64,000 nucleotides of DNA from Bdellovibrio sp. (GCA_016187935.1 JACPIU010000010.1:1-64000), one strand, 5' to 3'; counted from the stretch's first letter, positions 8,083-16,700 are shown. The notes: a model not told the origin generated them from the sequence alone. Translations and numbers: made by a program.

Positions 8083-8532
8083 ATGAACCAGCGAAAAAGT
8101 AAAAGTCTTCTCATAGATCCGCGTTTTCAATTCACCGTTATTGGACTTTTCGCTTCGATCAGTCTTTTCGCCTGTGCCATCTTGTACACGGCGGTTCATT
8201 ATATTTTTAATCAATTTGTAGAGCGAGGTGTGGAATTGGGACTGGCCAAAGGCCATGTATTTTATCAATTCATCGAATGGCAGAAAGGAAAATTCGATAT
8301 GGCCTTTTATATTGTGTCCCTGAGCGTGTTCCTGGCAATTACCTTAAGCGGACTGTTCCTCTCCCACCGAATTGCCGGGCCACTTTTGCGTTTTAAACAA
8401 TACTTGCAGGAAGAGAAAGATAAACCTGATGTGGTTCCACTCACATTCAGAAAGGGAGATTTTTTTAGCGACCTGCCCGATTTATTTAATAAATATCAAG
8501 AGAGCAAGTTTGGGGCGAAAAAAGATAAATGA
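8083..8532 (+). CDS. small inner-membrane protein with HAMP-like segment
   Basis: 149 residues from ATG 8083 (MNQRKSKSLL); the frame is open from 7993, but the extra N-terminus is basic and unlike a protein start. Two membrane segments are seen: about residues 18-42 and about 75-95. The second runs directly into SHRIAGPLLRFKQYLQ, the pattern at the start of a HAMP signalling linker, though no kinase or chemotaxis output domain follows. It could be a sensor or adaptor with separate output. The next gene overlaps its stop by ATGA. Confidence 0.68.
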   Translation: MNQRKSKSLLIDPRFQFTVIGLFASISLFACAILYTAVHYIFNQFVERGVELGLAKGHVFYQFIEWQKGKFDMAFYIVSLSVFLAITLSGLFLSHRIAGPLLRFKQYLQEEKDKPDVVPLTFRKGDFFSDLPDLFNKYQESKFGAKKDK

Positions 8533-8990
8533 ATGCCTTGACCGCAGTCTCCCTGCTTCTTTTGGGTCTCACCATGGCCATGGTAGGAATAATGCGATGG
8601 AACTCTGAAGTGGAAGAATATTCCGAGGGCAAAGAAATATCGCTGGATACTTTTGCGCGGGAGAAGGGGGAACGTCCGCAGGAATTAGTGCGCGCTTTTG
8701 GGCAAGCAATTGTAAAATCTGAATCAGAAAATAAACAGATGGACCCCAGGCAGCAGGCGCTTGATGAAATCAATGAGCTTGGATCAGATCATGATTTGGA
8801 GGCCAAATTCATAACCGCCTTTGATTCCTATTTGGCGACATTTAAGGGGCAGGAAGATAAACAGTTAGATGAAATTGCTGTACTCTTTTTGGAGCAGCAA
8901 AATGCAGAGCGAATTGAGCGAATGCGCGCCGTCTTCAAAGTACGCTATCCGGATAGCATGGAGAAACTGGACCAGATGATAAAACGGTAA
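8529..8990 (+). CDS. membrane-anchored helical protein of unknown function
   Basis: 153 residues, translationally coupled (ATGA) to the HAMP-like membrane protein upstream. A single N-terminal hydrophobic segment (LTAVSLLLLGLTMAMVG) is probably a signal anchor. The remainder is acidic and strongly helical (EINELGSDHDLEAKF, QQNAERIERMRAVFKVRY), a likely coiled coil. No family recognised; the coupling suggests the two proteins work together at the inner membrane. Confidence 0.68.
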   Translation: MNALTAVSLLLLGLTMAMVGIMRWNSEVEEYSEGKEISLDTFAREKGERPQELVRAFGQAIVKSESENKQMDPRQQALDEINELGSDHDLEAKFITAFDSYLATFKGQEDKQLDEIAVLFLEQQNAERIERMRAVFKVRYPDSMEKLDQMIKR

Positions 8991-9028
8991 TTGTTTAGGC
9001 CAATCCCTGAATCCCCCGATAAGCCTTT

Positions 9029-10348
9029 ATGATCAAGAGGCTTAATTTCACTATGGTGATCTTTCTTACTCTGATGCCTTGCTTGGGCCTGAGGGGTGAA
9101 GAGGGCACACCCGCCTGTCAATTCAATTATAAGGAACCGGCCAAATGCCAGTTGGAAAATGAATTGATTGGACTATGCTACCAACTTCAGCACAAGCGGG
9201 CCCATCCCCAGTGGCGCGTGGCCTTAAAAGACAAGCTACGGACGGTTCTTGCAAGATCATATTCACAAAAATTACAGGATCAAATAGAGATTTTTTTGAC
9301 AAAGAAGGCCAACGCTGCAAATTCCCTGGCCCAGACCGCCACAATGATTACAGATTCTATTACTCAAGTGACAAATGGGTTGAGCGCACCAAAGGCCGGT
9401 TGTGACAGTTGCGGAATTTCAACACAGGATGAATTGCACGATTCCCGATACCAGGCCTGGGATTTACAGCGAGTGGTGAGCACTTGGGGTAGTAAGCTTA
9501 TGAATGGCGACTATGCAGTGGCCAGATTTGAGCAAAATTTAAAAGTATCCCGGCCATTAACATTCATTGGAGTTAAACATACCCATCGTCTCAATACAGG
9601 AAGGCCAGCGGATGAAAAAATAAAATTGACCTTGGCCAAAAATCTTTTTGAAAAAATTAATACCGAGTTCAAGCGCCTCAAGAATCCTAGATCGGTCATT
9701 ATCGAGGGCCCATTTACGGAAGATGGGCCCTCGCCTTGCAACGTTGCCATGGGACTTTTTCTGCAAGACGAAAAGCAAATCTTATCCCACGATGAACCTT
9801 TCATCACGGCATGGATCGCCTTGCAAAAGGGAGTCGATTTTATGGGAGGCGAAATCGGCACAAAAAAACTAGTGGATGCCTTATCAAAATCACAACCAAC
9901 CAGTATATCAGAAAATGATTATTATTCGTTTGAGGGATTACGATGTTTGGCGGCCTTCGCAGGTAGGCCAGATGCCAATTTAACCAGGGACTGGACCTCT
10001 TGCCAGGAAAGATCGGAGAAAAAAATTGAATTCCAAGAACTGAAAGAATGGTATTCCCGTCAAACAGGAAAGGATCTATCTAGTCATTATACAAATCATC
10101 CTCAAGAATTTCAGGCCGCCACCTATCCAGATGCCAGGGCCCAGTCGGGGCCGGCGTATATTTCCCAGAGAATTACCTACATCAGGGATTGGCACTTACG
10201 AAATCTGATGAAGTCTGAGGCCCGAAGCAAAAATGTGCTAACGGTATACGGAATGGGACATCTTTTTGCCAACTACCCTATCATGAAAGACGAAATCGGT
10301 GCCTGCAGGGACGTCATCGGCCCAAACAGTTCTCAAAAATGTCCTTAA
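9029..10348 (+). CDS. exported protein, possible TIKI/TraB-like fold
   Basis: 439 residues with a signal peptide (MIKRLNFTMVIFLTLMPCLGLRG). After a cysteine-containing N-terminal region of about 170 residues the sequence shows GVKHTH, SVIIEGP, MGGEIG and, near the C-terminus, VYGMGHL. A G-x-x-H motif early and another late, with glutamates in between, is the arrangement of the TIKI/TraB/ChaN-EreA superfamily, whose members include metallopeptidases. This is inference from motif order alone. Alternative: an unrelated periplasmic protein. It lies alone on the plus strand. Confidence 0.68.
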   Translation: MIKRLNFTMVIFLTLMPCLGLRGEEGTPACQFNYKEPAKCQLENELIGLCYQLQHKRAHPQWRVALKDKLRTVLARSYSQKLQDQIEIFLTKKANAANSLAQTATMITDSITQVTNGLSAPKAGCDSCGISTQDELHDSRYQAWDLQRVVSTWGSKLMNGDYAVARFEQNLKVSRPLTFIGVKHTHRLNTGRPADEKIKLTLAKNLFEKINTEFKRLKNPRSVIIEGPFTEDGPSPCNVAMGLFLQDEKQILSHDEPFITAWIALQKGVDFMGGEIGTKKLVDALSKSQPTSISENDYYSFEGLRCLAAFAGRPDANLTRDWTSCQERSEKKIEFQELKEWYSRQTGKDLSSHYTNHPQEFQAATYPDARAQSGPAYISQRITYIRDWHLRNLMKSEARSKNVLTVYGMGHLFANYPIMKDEIGACRDVIGPNSSQKCP

Positions 10349-10457
10349 CAAAAAAACTCAGGTGCTATGATAGTGCGTTGCAATTCTCGCCTAAAAGATT
10401 AAACTGCTTATGATTAGTATTGAGACTCGAAGAGGTTCAAAACAGAAAGGGCGTAGT

Positions 10458-11492
10458 ATGAACGGAAGGCGGGACAAGACCTTATCGAAGCATTGGCCAT
10501 TAACCGTCGCTATCATAAGCATAGCGACCTGTCTGCTCAACACAGTCCACTCGCAGGTCCGTTCTGATACCGCCGGAACTGAGGTTAAAGTTCTCAGAGA
10601 CCTGGAATATGCCTCTTACCAGCTCGGTGCAGTCAGCAATAAGCTTCTCCTCGACCTCTACCTTCCGCAAAGGAAGGAGCAACCGTCGCCACTAATTATT
10701 TTTCTTCACGGCGGCGGCTGGTTCGAGGGCAACAAAGATACTTGTCCCGGCAATGCTTTTGCAGCGATGGGATATACCATGGCCTGCGTCGGCTATCGTC
10801 TGGCAAACCACACGGTCGGCTGTCCAAAAGAACTATCCTTTCCTACCCAAATACACGACGTAAAAGCGGCCGTGCGCTGGCTGCGCAAAAACGCAGACAA
10901 ATATGGCATTAATCCCAATCGATTTGGGTTGCTTGGCGCTTCCTCAGGAGGGCATTTGGCCACATTAGCAGGCCTATCGGCCGGTGTAGCAGACTTGGAA
11001 GGCACTGCGAATCTGGGCGTGTCTGATGAAATTCAAGCAGTCGTCGACTGGTTCGCGCCAGTTGATGTCATGCGAGGCCCCCCGATCGTTTTCAAAGATG
11101 ATCCCTGTACGACAAAAATTGACAGTCTGATTTCGAAATATGGCGGCGAAAGCACAAAGTACTTCTACTGGACGCTGGCCTGGGCCACATTTCTGGGAGG
11201 CGGGTTAGACGATCAGGCAGTGATCAAACGTGCCCACCGTGCCAGCCCGCTGACTCATATTGACAGAGATGACCCATCATTCCTCGTAATCCACGGCGAG
11301 GCCGATGATATGGTGCCGATCAACCAAAGCGAATTGCTGGTGACGGCGTTGAGGAATGCTGGCAATCAGGTCACCTTTCTCCGACTCCCCGGTGTCGGTC
11401 ATGGTTTCAAGGCGCCGCAAGGCCCAGGGCAAGAAGTTAATCCCGCTTTCTTCGGGCCGACGATCAAATTCTTTGATGGACGCCTGAAGTAA
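10458..11492 (+). CDS. exported alpha/beta-hydrolase (esterase/lipase, BD-FAE type)
   Basis: Start chosen at ATG 10458 (MNGRRDKTLSK), behind an AAAGGG site and leading into a signal peptide (LTVAIISIATCLLNTVHSQ). The frame is open from 10410. The 344-residue product has all signatures of the hormone-sensitive-lipase/feruloyl-esterase group: oxyanion-hole HGGGW, nucleophile elbow GASSGGHL, catalytic Asp in GEADDMVP and His in GVGHGF. Likely hydrolyses small carboxyl esters in the periplasm or outside. The coding sequence is visibly richer in G+C than the flanking genes, which suggests transfer. Confidence 0.85.
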   Translation: MNGRRDKTLSKHWPLTVAIISIATCLLNTVHSQVRSDTAGTEVKVLRDLEYASYQLGAVSNKLLLDLYLPQRKEQPSPLIIFLHGGGWFEGNKDTCPGNAFAAMGYTMACVGYRLANHTVGCPKELSFPTQIHDVKAAVRWLRKNADKYGINPNRFGLLGASSGGHLATLAGLSAGVADLEGTANLGVSDEIQAVVDWFAPVDVMRGPPIVFKDDPCTTKIDSLISKYGGESTKYFYWTLAWATFLGGGLDDQAVIKRAHRASPLTHIDRDDPSFLVIHGEADDMVPINQSELLVTALRNAGNQVTFLRLPGVGHGFKAPQGPGQEVNPAFFGPTIKFFDGRLK

Positions 11493-11553
11493 CATCTGCC
11501 AACGTTTTTACTGTCATCTTAAGATAGATTTGATTTTTTTCCACATAAGGCTT

Positions 11554-11571
11554 CGACGAATTACAAAGTTC
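11554..11571 (+). repeat. 18-bp direct repeat, right copy
   Basis: Exact copy of CGACGAATTACAAAGTTC found at 5293-5310, in the same orientation. It lies in the 135-bp gap after the G+C-rich esterase gene. Together the copies may mark the ends of an inserted block, though no integrase or target duplication beyond this was seen. Confidence 0.6.
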
Positions 11572-11627
11572 GCGCCGGATTTCGCCCTCCATTTTCCCAT
11601 AGTCTATTCTCGTCAAAAAAAGAGGTC

Positions 11628-12770
11628 TTACTCCATGCATTTGCCGATAATTTCGTTCATGATTTCATGAGTCCCGCCTCCGATACTGAGAATGCGTGCA
11701 TCACGCGATAGACGTTCTACTAGGGTCTCACGCATATATCCCATTCCTCCAAAAATCTGGACGGCATCATGGGTGACACTTATGGCGGTTTCGGCGGCAA
11801 AATTTTTGGCCATGGCGACTTCTTTCATCACATTTTCTTTCTGTTCCATACGGGCCGCCACTTGATAGGTGAGTGTAGTCGCGGCCAAAACGCGAGTCCC
11901 CATTTCGGCCAGTTTGTGACGAGTGACCTGAAATCCTGAAAGCGGCTTGCCGAAGGCCTTGCGTTCACGGGCATAGCGTTCAGATTCTTCCAAGGCAATT
12001 TGGGCGGTTGCGCATCCATAGGCTGCCAGGGCAAGGCGTTCCATTTGGAAATTAAGCATGACAGTTTGAAAACCCGTCCCCTCTTTTCCTACCAGATTTT
12101 GGATTGGAACCTGAACGTTATTAAAAGATAATTCGGCAGTATCACTGGCCCACCAACCTGTTTTTTTAAGCGACCGAGAAACAGCAACACCAGGCATATT
12201 TTTTTCGATCATGAGAAAAGAAAGTCCGGCATGTGGATCATCGCTGGTACGAACAAGGGTGGTTAGAAAATCAGCGCGTGTTCCTGAAGTAATGAATAGC
12301 TTAGAACCATTGACCTTGTAATGGTCACCATGACGTTCGGCGCGGGTGCGAATGCCGGCCACGTCACTGCCGGCCCCAGGCTCTGTTACCGCTAGAGCGG
12401 CGATTTTTTTTCCTTCTAATGTGGGTCGGACAAACCGTTCGATTAAGTCAGTATTTTTTGAGTGGACAAGAGGAGGAAGAGCAATCGCCAAACTTCCTAA
12501 TCCGATGGAAACTCCTGTTGAGCCGCCCCGCATGCCACCCTCGATAGACATGATGGCATGCAATGGGCCTCCGCCCACCCCTCCAACCGCTTCTGGAAAT
12601 CCCACTCCCAGCACTCCTGCCTGGGCGGCTTTTGTATAGAGTTCTTGCGGGAAAATTCCGGCCTCTTCCCATTCGAAGGCATGAGGGGCAATTTCTTTTT
12701 GGGCAAAGCGAGCGCAATTTTCACGCAGGGCCAAGTGAGTCTCATCGAGCAAATTTGAAAAGAAATTCAT
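11628..12770 (-). CDS. acyl-CoA dehydrogenase, isovaleryl/long-chain type active site
   Basis: 380 residues, full length for the FAD-dependent acyl-CoA dehydrogenase family, which forms the alpha-beta double bond of acyl-CoA and passes electrons to ETF. Signature 1 AVTEPGAGSD is at 127-136 and signature 2 QIFGGMGYMRE at 338-348. The position holding the base in medium-chain enzymes (before GT in the C-terminal helix) is Gly here (IGGGTHEI). Instead QMERL carries Glu244, matching the base of isovaleryl-CoA and long-chain dehydrogenases. Branched-chain or long-chain substrates are therefore more likely. Divergent from mutY, with a 21-bp gap to its outermost start. Confidence 0.93.
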   Translation of the reverse strand: MNFFSNLLDETHLALRENCARFAQKEIAPHAFEWEEAGIFPQELYTKAAQAGVLGVGFPEAVGGVGGGPLHAIMSIEGGMRGGSTGVSIGLGSLAIALPPLVHSKNTDLIERFVRPTLEGKKIAALAVTEPGAGSDVAGIRTRAERHGDHYKVNGSKLFITSGTRADFLTTLVRTSDDPHAGLSFLMIEKNMPGVAVSRSLKKTGWWASDTAELSFNNVQVPIQNLVGKEGTGFQTVMLNFQMERLALAAYGCATAQIALEESERYARERKAFGKPLSGFQVTRHKLAEMGTRVLAATTLTYQVAARMEQKENVMKEVAMAKNFAAETAISVTHDAVQIFGGMGYMRETLVERLSRDARILSIGGGTHEIMNEIIGKCME

Positions 12771-12791
12771 AAAATCTCCATCGCCAATCGT

Positions 12792-13937
12792 ATGGCCAGT
12801 ATCTCAGTCGTGAAGTACAACTTTAATATTATGCAAATGGAAGAGGAATTCAAACAATTAATAGCATGGTCGCGGGTGGGTTTTAATCATCTGCCTTGGC
12901 GTTTGGGACGAACGCCTTATAGTACGTTGGTTTCCGAGTTAATGTTGCAACAAACCACTGTGGCAACGGTGATCAAGCATTATCCCAACTTCCTCAAAAA
13001 ATATCCTACTATTCATGCCCTTGCGGGGGCGAGCGCGGAAGAGATTTTGATTGCATGGAAAGGTCTGGGTTATTATCGACGGGCCCGACTGCTCCATCAG
13101 GCGGCCAAGGATTTTGTCAAACATTTTGCAGGCAATATCCCTGAGGAATTTGAGGAGTTAGTGGCCATTGCCGGGATTGGAGATTATACCGCGTCTGCCT
13201 TACGCAGTATTGGCCATAATCTGCCTGCTCTTGCCATTGACGCTAATGTAGCGCGCGTTCTTTCACGCTATCAAAGCGGAGTTTTGAATCCTACTATTAA
13301 TCGAAAACTGCGGGAAACACTTCAGAATTTCTATCATCATTCTTTGGCAGTTCTTTCTCCCCGCGCCTTGAATGAATCTCTGATGGATTTAGGCCGGACT
13401 TTATGTACTGCCAATAAAAAATTATGTACAGAATGTCCTCTCGGAAAAAATTGTCGTGCGAAACCGCTCGCCAATGATTTTCCGGCAAGAAAACCATCTC
13501 AGGTAAAATATAATTTACATCTCATTCGAGTCTTGGTTATGCGTGGGAAGGAAATCTTGACTGTGAAACGGTGCAAGGGGCAATGGTTGGAAGGACAGAG
13601 AGAATTACCTTCTTTTGTGGTCTTAAGTGAGGACAAAAAACTCAAGCAATATCCCAAATGGCCGGGACGGAATGATTATAAAAAATGGGAGTCTTTTCCT
13701 ACAACGATCACCAAGTATAAGATTAAAAATTTTATTTTTCGTTGTACTTGGAAAGAATATCAACATCTTTTTGCGAAGTCCGCACCCGAATTTGAATGGG
13801 TTGATCTCATGGCAGAGAGTAGCAATTTGTCTACGGCAAGTTTGAAGGTCGCGCGTACTCATGCTCGTCACCATGAGGAAGATGTAGGTGCCGATTGCTG
13901 GGGTGGATGTGCAACCGACACCTACATTAGGGATTAG
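12792..13937 (+). CDS. mutY: A/G-specific adenine DNA glycosylase MutY
   Basis: Removes adenine mispaired with 8-oxoguanine. Numbered from ATG 12792: the HhH-GPD domain has SELMLQQT with catalytic Glu49, the helix-hairpin-helix AIAGIGDYTASAL about 125-137, and catalytic Asp150 in AIDANVARVL. The 4Fe-4S loop follows as Cys205-x6-Cys212-x2-Cys215-x5-Cys221. A degenerate NUDIX-like domain (about 245-350) would recognise 8-oxoG. ATG 12834 (MQMEEEF) is an equally good start. The last 28 residues (from about ARTHARHHE) look unlike other MutY ends and contain a long hairpin. Part of the 3' end is repeated in inverted orientation near 16.3 kb. Confidence 0.93.
   Translation: MASISVVKYNFNIMQMEEEFKQLIAWSRVGFNHLPWRLGRTPYSTLVSELMLQQTTVATVIKHYPNFLKKYPTIHALAGASAEEILIAWKGLGYYRRARLLHQAAKDFVKHFAGNIPEEFEELVAIAGIGDYTASALRSIGHNLPALAIDANVARVLSRYQSGVLNPTINRKLRETLQNFYHHSLAVLSPRALNESLMDLGRTLCTANKKLCTECPLGKNCRAKPLANDFPARKPSQVKYNLHLIRVLVMRGKEILTVKRCKGQWLEGQRELPSFVVLSEDKKLKQYPKWPGRNDYKKWESFPTTITKYKIKNFIFRCTWKEYQHLFAKSAPEFEWVDLMAESSNLSTASLKVARTHARHHEEDVGADCWGGCATDTYIRD
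13882..13927. other. long hairpin between convergent mutY and astacin genes
   Basis: ATGTAGGTGCCGATTGC (13882-13898) pairs with GCAACCGACACCTACAT (13911-13927) over 17 positions with two mismatches and a 12-nt loop. It lies inside the last codons of mutY and directly beyond the stop of the minus-strand protease gene. Neither side has a T-run, so it is not a classical terminator; it may still block or stabilise the converging transcripts. Confidence 0.6.
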
Positions 13938-16096
13938 CGACCGATCATGAGCATCGGCTGGGAGACTTTGTTCGGAACTGCAAGCTTCTGTTCAGGTAAT
14001 CCGCTTTTGCGAACGACACCGATCTGATACTGAAGCCCATTCACCTTGATAGGAGGGATATCTTTTGTGGTTTCGGTATAATGGAAGGAGAGGTCATAGA
14101 TATTTCTCTTCCCACCAATATCTTCAACTTTGACAATCACGGTATCATTTTTGAATTTCGAGTGAGGGCATTTTATCAAGATGTTTTTCGATTTCCATTC
14201 TTTTAAATCTTTGCCATCACTAAAGAACTCCTTTTGAACCAGTTTCCCGTCTGTATCAAAGAGTGAAATTTTTAAAATTCTTCCAACATCTTTTCGCGAC
14301 AGAGAGATTGTCAGTTTTGCAGGCGTATAGGAAACCTGAGTAGAATTGCCTGAGGTCTTTGGGCCGAAGGGCCGAGCTTTCGCCTGTGATTTGACGACAC
14401 TTTTTGCCAGGTCTGCGTTGGCAACGGTCAGATTGGTGGGACAATGATTGACCAACTGATCTTCTGGAATTTTGACCTCAAAGTAATCAACATCGGTTGA
14501 ATTATGGAGAGTAAGATTGCTGATCGTGTTGGTTACGAGAGGGTGGTTCCCTTCAAGGATAGCACCGTCAAGATAGGCCGAGTTCTTAAAAATGTCGTTA
14601 TTGCCAAAATTGGTGGCCTCGTATTTGTCTTTGGCAAGCACAGATTGGACAAGTTTGAAATCGACCGAAAGTTTTGCTGCTTCTTGATTAAGGCTTGAAA
14701 ATTTCAAAATTTGTTTGCCAGGCAAAAGGAGATTCTGTTTTAGCTGACGACCATTTCCAACTGGTTTTGCCGAGTAAGTTTCTTCGTATCCGTCTTTATC
14801 GTTACTCACAAAGGTTGCAGAAAATTTATTGTTTGTCAGTGAAACGGTATTACCGGACTGGGGTGTGATGTTAAGAGATAAATCCATGTAGTCATCAGTG
14901 TGGTGAAAGAAAGTTCTCTCCTGACAACGTTCAAGTTCCAAGGAAAACTTAGTGGCAGCAACACCAAGAGTGCCATAGGCGTCGGGCAAGATGCCGCCAC
15001 AAGATGAGGAGTACATTTTGTGGATGCCCATAAGATCAAGGGTGCTCAAACCGCTACGATTGGCGTAGATGATGTCTCCGTTGATGGTGGTGATAGTCGG
15101 ATCTTGCCAGCTCGAAGGAAAACCCAAGAAAGTAAAGACGATATTGGCCGGTTTCCATTTTGCGAAGGAATATGATCCATAGTGCATGATGGAGTTATAA
15201 TCATAGGGACCAATATCTTGTCCAGATGTTTGAGCATAGTTTTCATGCTTGTTATATTTTTCAAAGTTATCGGATTTTCCGTCTTGAATGCGTCCCCAAT
15301 GGATGCTGACATACTTGTCTCGATCAAGACGTGACTGTTCGTGGAAAAGACCAACGACATGGCCGAACTCGTGGATGATCGTGCCGGTGGAGACACTACT
15401 TCCGAGCCACATAAAATTGATACAGGGTTTGCTTGCATCCTTTACTTGCTCAGGGCAATTATAGCGCATTCCTATATGGGCCATTCCTTCGGTGCTGCTC
15501 ATATCCGAACCGCCAGCGCCGATGAAGAGATAATTTTTTTTGTCAGCACTGGTTTTGGCGACAAAGCGAAACTGTGTCTTGGCTTCCCAATGGGCGATGG
15601 CCTCCTTGATTTTTGTGACAAGTTCCCCGCTGAGTGCTGATGAGAGTTCATAAGGAACACGCATTTTTGGCCACAGGTACTGCCAATTGGCGACGCCGGT
15701 CAAGGCGAAGGTCTTTGCTCGGGCGATGCCATTTGACTGAATGACATTGACGGAAGATGAAGCTGTCACCTCGTCCTTCGGCTCAAGCAGGATATCCCCA
15801 TTGGTGATGGCAAATCCTTTTACGAGTTTGTAATTAAACTCAACGATACCTCGCGGTGTTGGAAAGCGTCCGGTTTTTTGAATGCCTGGCACATTGGCAT
15901 AAGGTTCCTCGCCACCCAAGGTATATTCTTTGTAAAGAACCTTCATGTTCTCGTTGTATTCCTCCGCTGTCATAACCTTGTTAAAAGATAGAGCAACAGC
16001 TGGTTTAATCGCTGTTGCCAATTCTAGCGCCTGAGAAACATTGAAAAGTGATATGACAAGTGCTGTAAGCGTTAAGCTAAATATAAGTGAATACAT
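13934..16096 (-). CDS. secreted astacin-type (M12A) zinc metalloprotease
   Basis: 720 residues with a signal peptide (MYSLIFSLTLTALVISLFNVSQA). A propeptide-like region runs to about 140 and the catalytic domain covers about 145-370. It has the full astacin zinc motif HEFGHVVGLFHE (242-253), followed by QSRLDRDKYV, and a Met-turn SIMHYG (302-307) after YDYN. The C-terminal 350 residues are beta-rich; the STDVDYFEV region resembles bacterial pre-peptidase (PPC) domains that aid secretion or substrate binding. An AGGGGA site precedes ATG 16096. Secreted astacins degrade or process extracellular proteins. The gene lies between mutY and an inverted fragment of mutY. Confidence 0.93.
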   Translation of the reverse strand: MYSLIFSLTLTALVISLFNVSQALELATAIKPAVALSFNKVMTAEEYNENMKVLYKEYTLGGEEPYANVPGIQKTGRFPTPRGIVEFNYKLVKGFAITNGDILLEPKDEVTASSSVNVIQSNGIARAKTFALTGVANWQYLWPKMRVPYELSSALSGELVTKIKEAIAHWEAKTQFRFVAKTSADKKNYLFIGAGGSDMSSTEGMAHIGMRYNCPEQVKDASKPCINFMWLGSSVSTGTIIHEFGHVVGLFHEQSRLDRDKYVSIHWGRIQDGKSDNFEKYNKHENYAQTSGQDIGPYDYNSIMHYGSYSFAKWKPANIVFTFLGFPSSWQDPTITTINGDIIYANRSGLSTLDLMGIHKMYSSSCGGILPDAYGTLGVAATKFSLELERCQERTFFHHTDDYMDLSLNITPQSGNTVSLTNNKFSATFVSNDKDGYEETYSAKPVGNGRQLKQNLLLPGKQILKFSSLNQEAAKLSVDFKLVQSVLAKDKYEATNFGNNDIFKNSAYLDGAILEGNHPLVTNTISNLTLHNSTDVDYFEVKIPEDQLVNHCPTNLTVANADLAKSVVKSQAKARPFGPKTSGNSTQVSYTPAKLTISLSRKDVGRILKISLFDTDGKLVQKEFFSDGKDLKEWKSKNILIKCPHSKFKNDTVIVKVEDIGGKRNIYDLSFHYTETTKDIPPIKVNGLQYQIGVVRKSGLPEQKLAVPNKVSQPMLMIGR

Positions 16097-16261
16097 AAAA
16101 TTCCCCTTGTTTGCGTTTCTCTGATCACAAGTAATGCATGTGGGGGGCCAAAGATGATGGAGGCCAACTGGCTTGATTCAGGTACGAGGTTCTCAAAATA
16201 TCTTGAAAAAAAGACACTGACTTTCTTGATTTATGGTCATCACCAACTCGTAGGCGTGGTG

Positions 16262-16347
16262 AAAAGTTGTTGAAATTCTTTCCAAGTACAGCGAAAAATA
16301 AAGTTTTTAATTTTGTATTTTGTAATGCTGGTGGAAAACAATCCCAC
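16262..16347 (-). pseudogene. decayed inverted copy of the mutY 3' region
   Basis: Read on the minus strand, this segment matches mutY 13684-13770. A 50-base core is identical at 46 positions, and its translation reads KYKIKNFIFRCTWKE against the same string in MutY. Upstream, WDCFP aligns with WESFP but a one-base deletion breaks the frame; downstream, stops follow within a few codons. It abuts the 3' end of rnpB and lies in opposite orientation to mutY, with the astacin gene between the two copies. It is a remnant, not a working gene. Confidence 0.85.
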
Positions 16348-16355
16348 AATACATT

Positions 16356-16700
16356 AAAACACCGAGAAGAAGTATAGGCCGGATTTTGTCTTGGGCCATC
16401 ATTCATCTGGGATTTGAGTTGCCCCAAACCTCGAGCGTCCTACCCGCCTGCTCGGACTGGCCGTCCTAGGAACCCATTGGTTGCCCTCAAGGTTCTGCAC
16501 AGGCCTATTTGGACTTGCACCGCGTAGAGTTTACCTGATTTCACTACAGCAGGGCCGGCGAACCGGCCCCCGTACATACTTTCTGTTGCACTTGTCCTCA
16601 CCTCACGGTGGACGGGCGTTACCCGCTACGCTGCCATATGGAGTCCGGACCTTCCTCCAGCGCCTAAGCGCCAGCGATGTCCCCTCCTTCTCGGTGTTTT
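16356..16700 (-). ncRNA. rnpB: RNase P RNA (M1 RNA)
   Basis: The catalytic RNA that trims tRNA 5' leaders. On the minus strand the conserved elements come in the right order: GAGGAAGGTCCGGACTCC near the 5' end (CR-I), GAGGACAAGTGCAACAGAAA, GGTGCAAGTCCAAATAGG (CR-IV), AGATGAATGATGGCC, and GACAAAATCCGGCCTAT at the 3' end (CR-V). The ends pair as a P1 helix: AAAACACCGAGAAG (from 16700) with CTTCTCGGTGTTTT (ending 16356), 14 bp with a U-tail that can double as terminator. About 345 nt, normal for a bacterial type A RNA. Protein frames overlapping it are shadows. Confidence 0.95.

Noticed and set aside
11516-11525. Palindrome ATCTTAAGAT followed by a T-run after the esterase gene
   Set aside because: The stem is short and A/T-rich with no loop; too weak to call a terminator.
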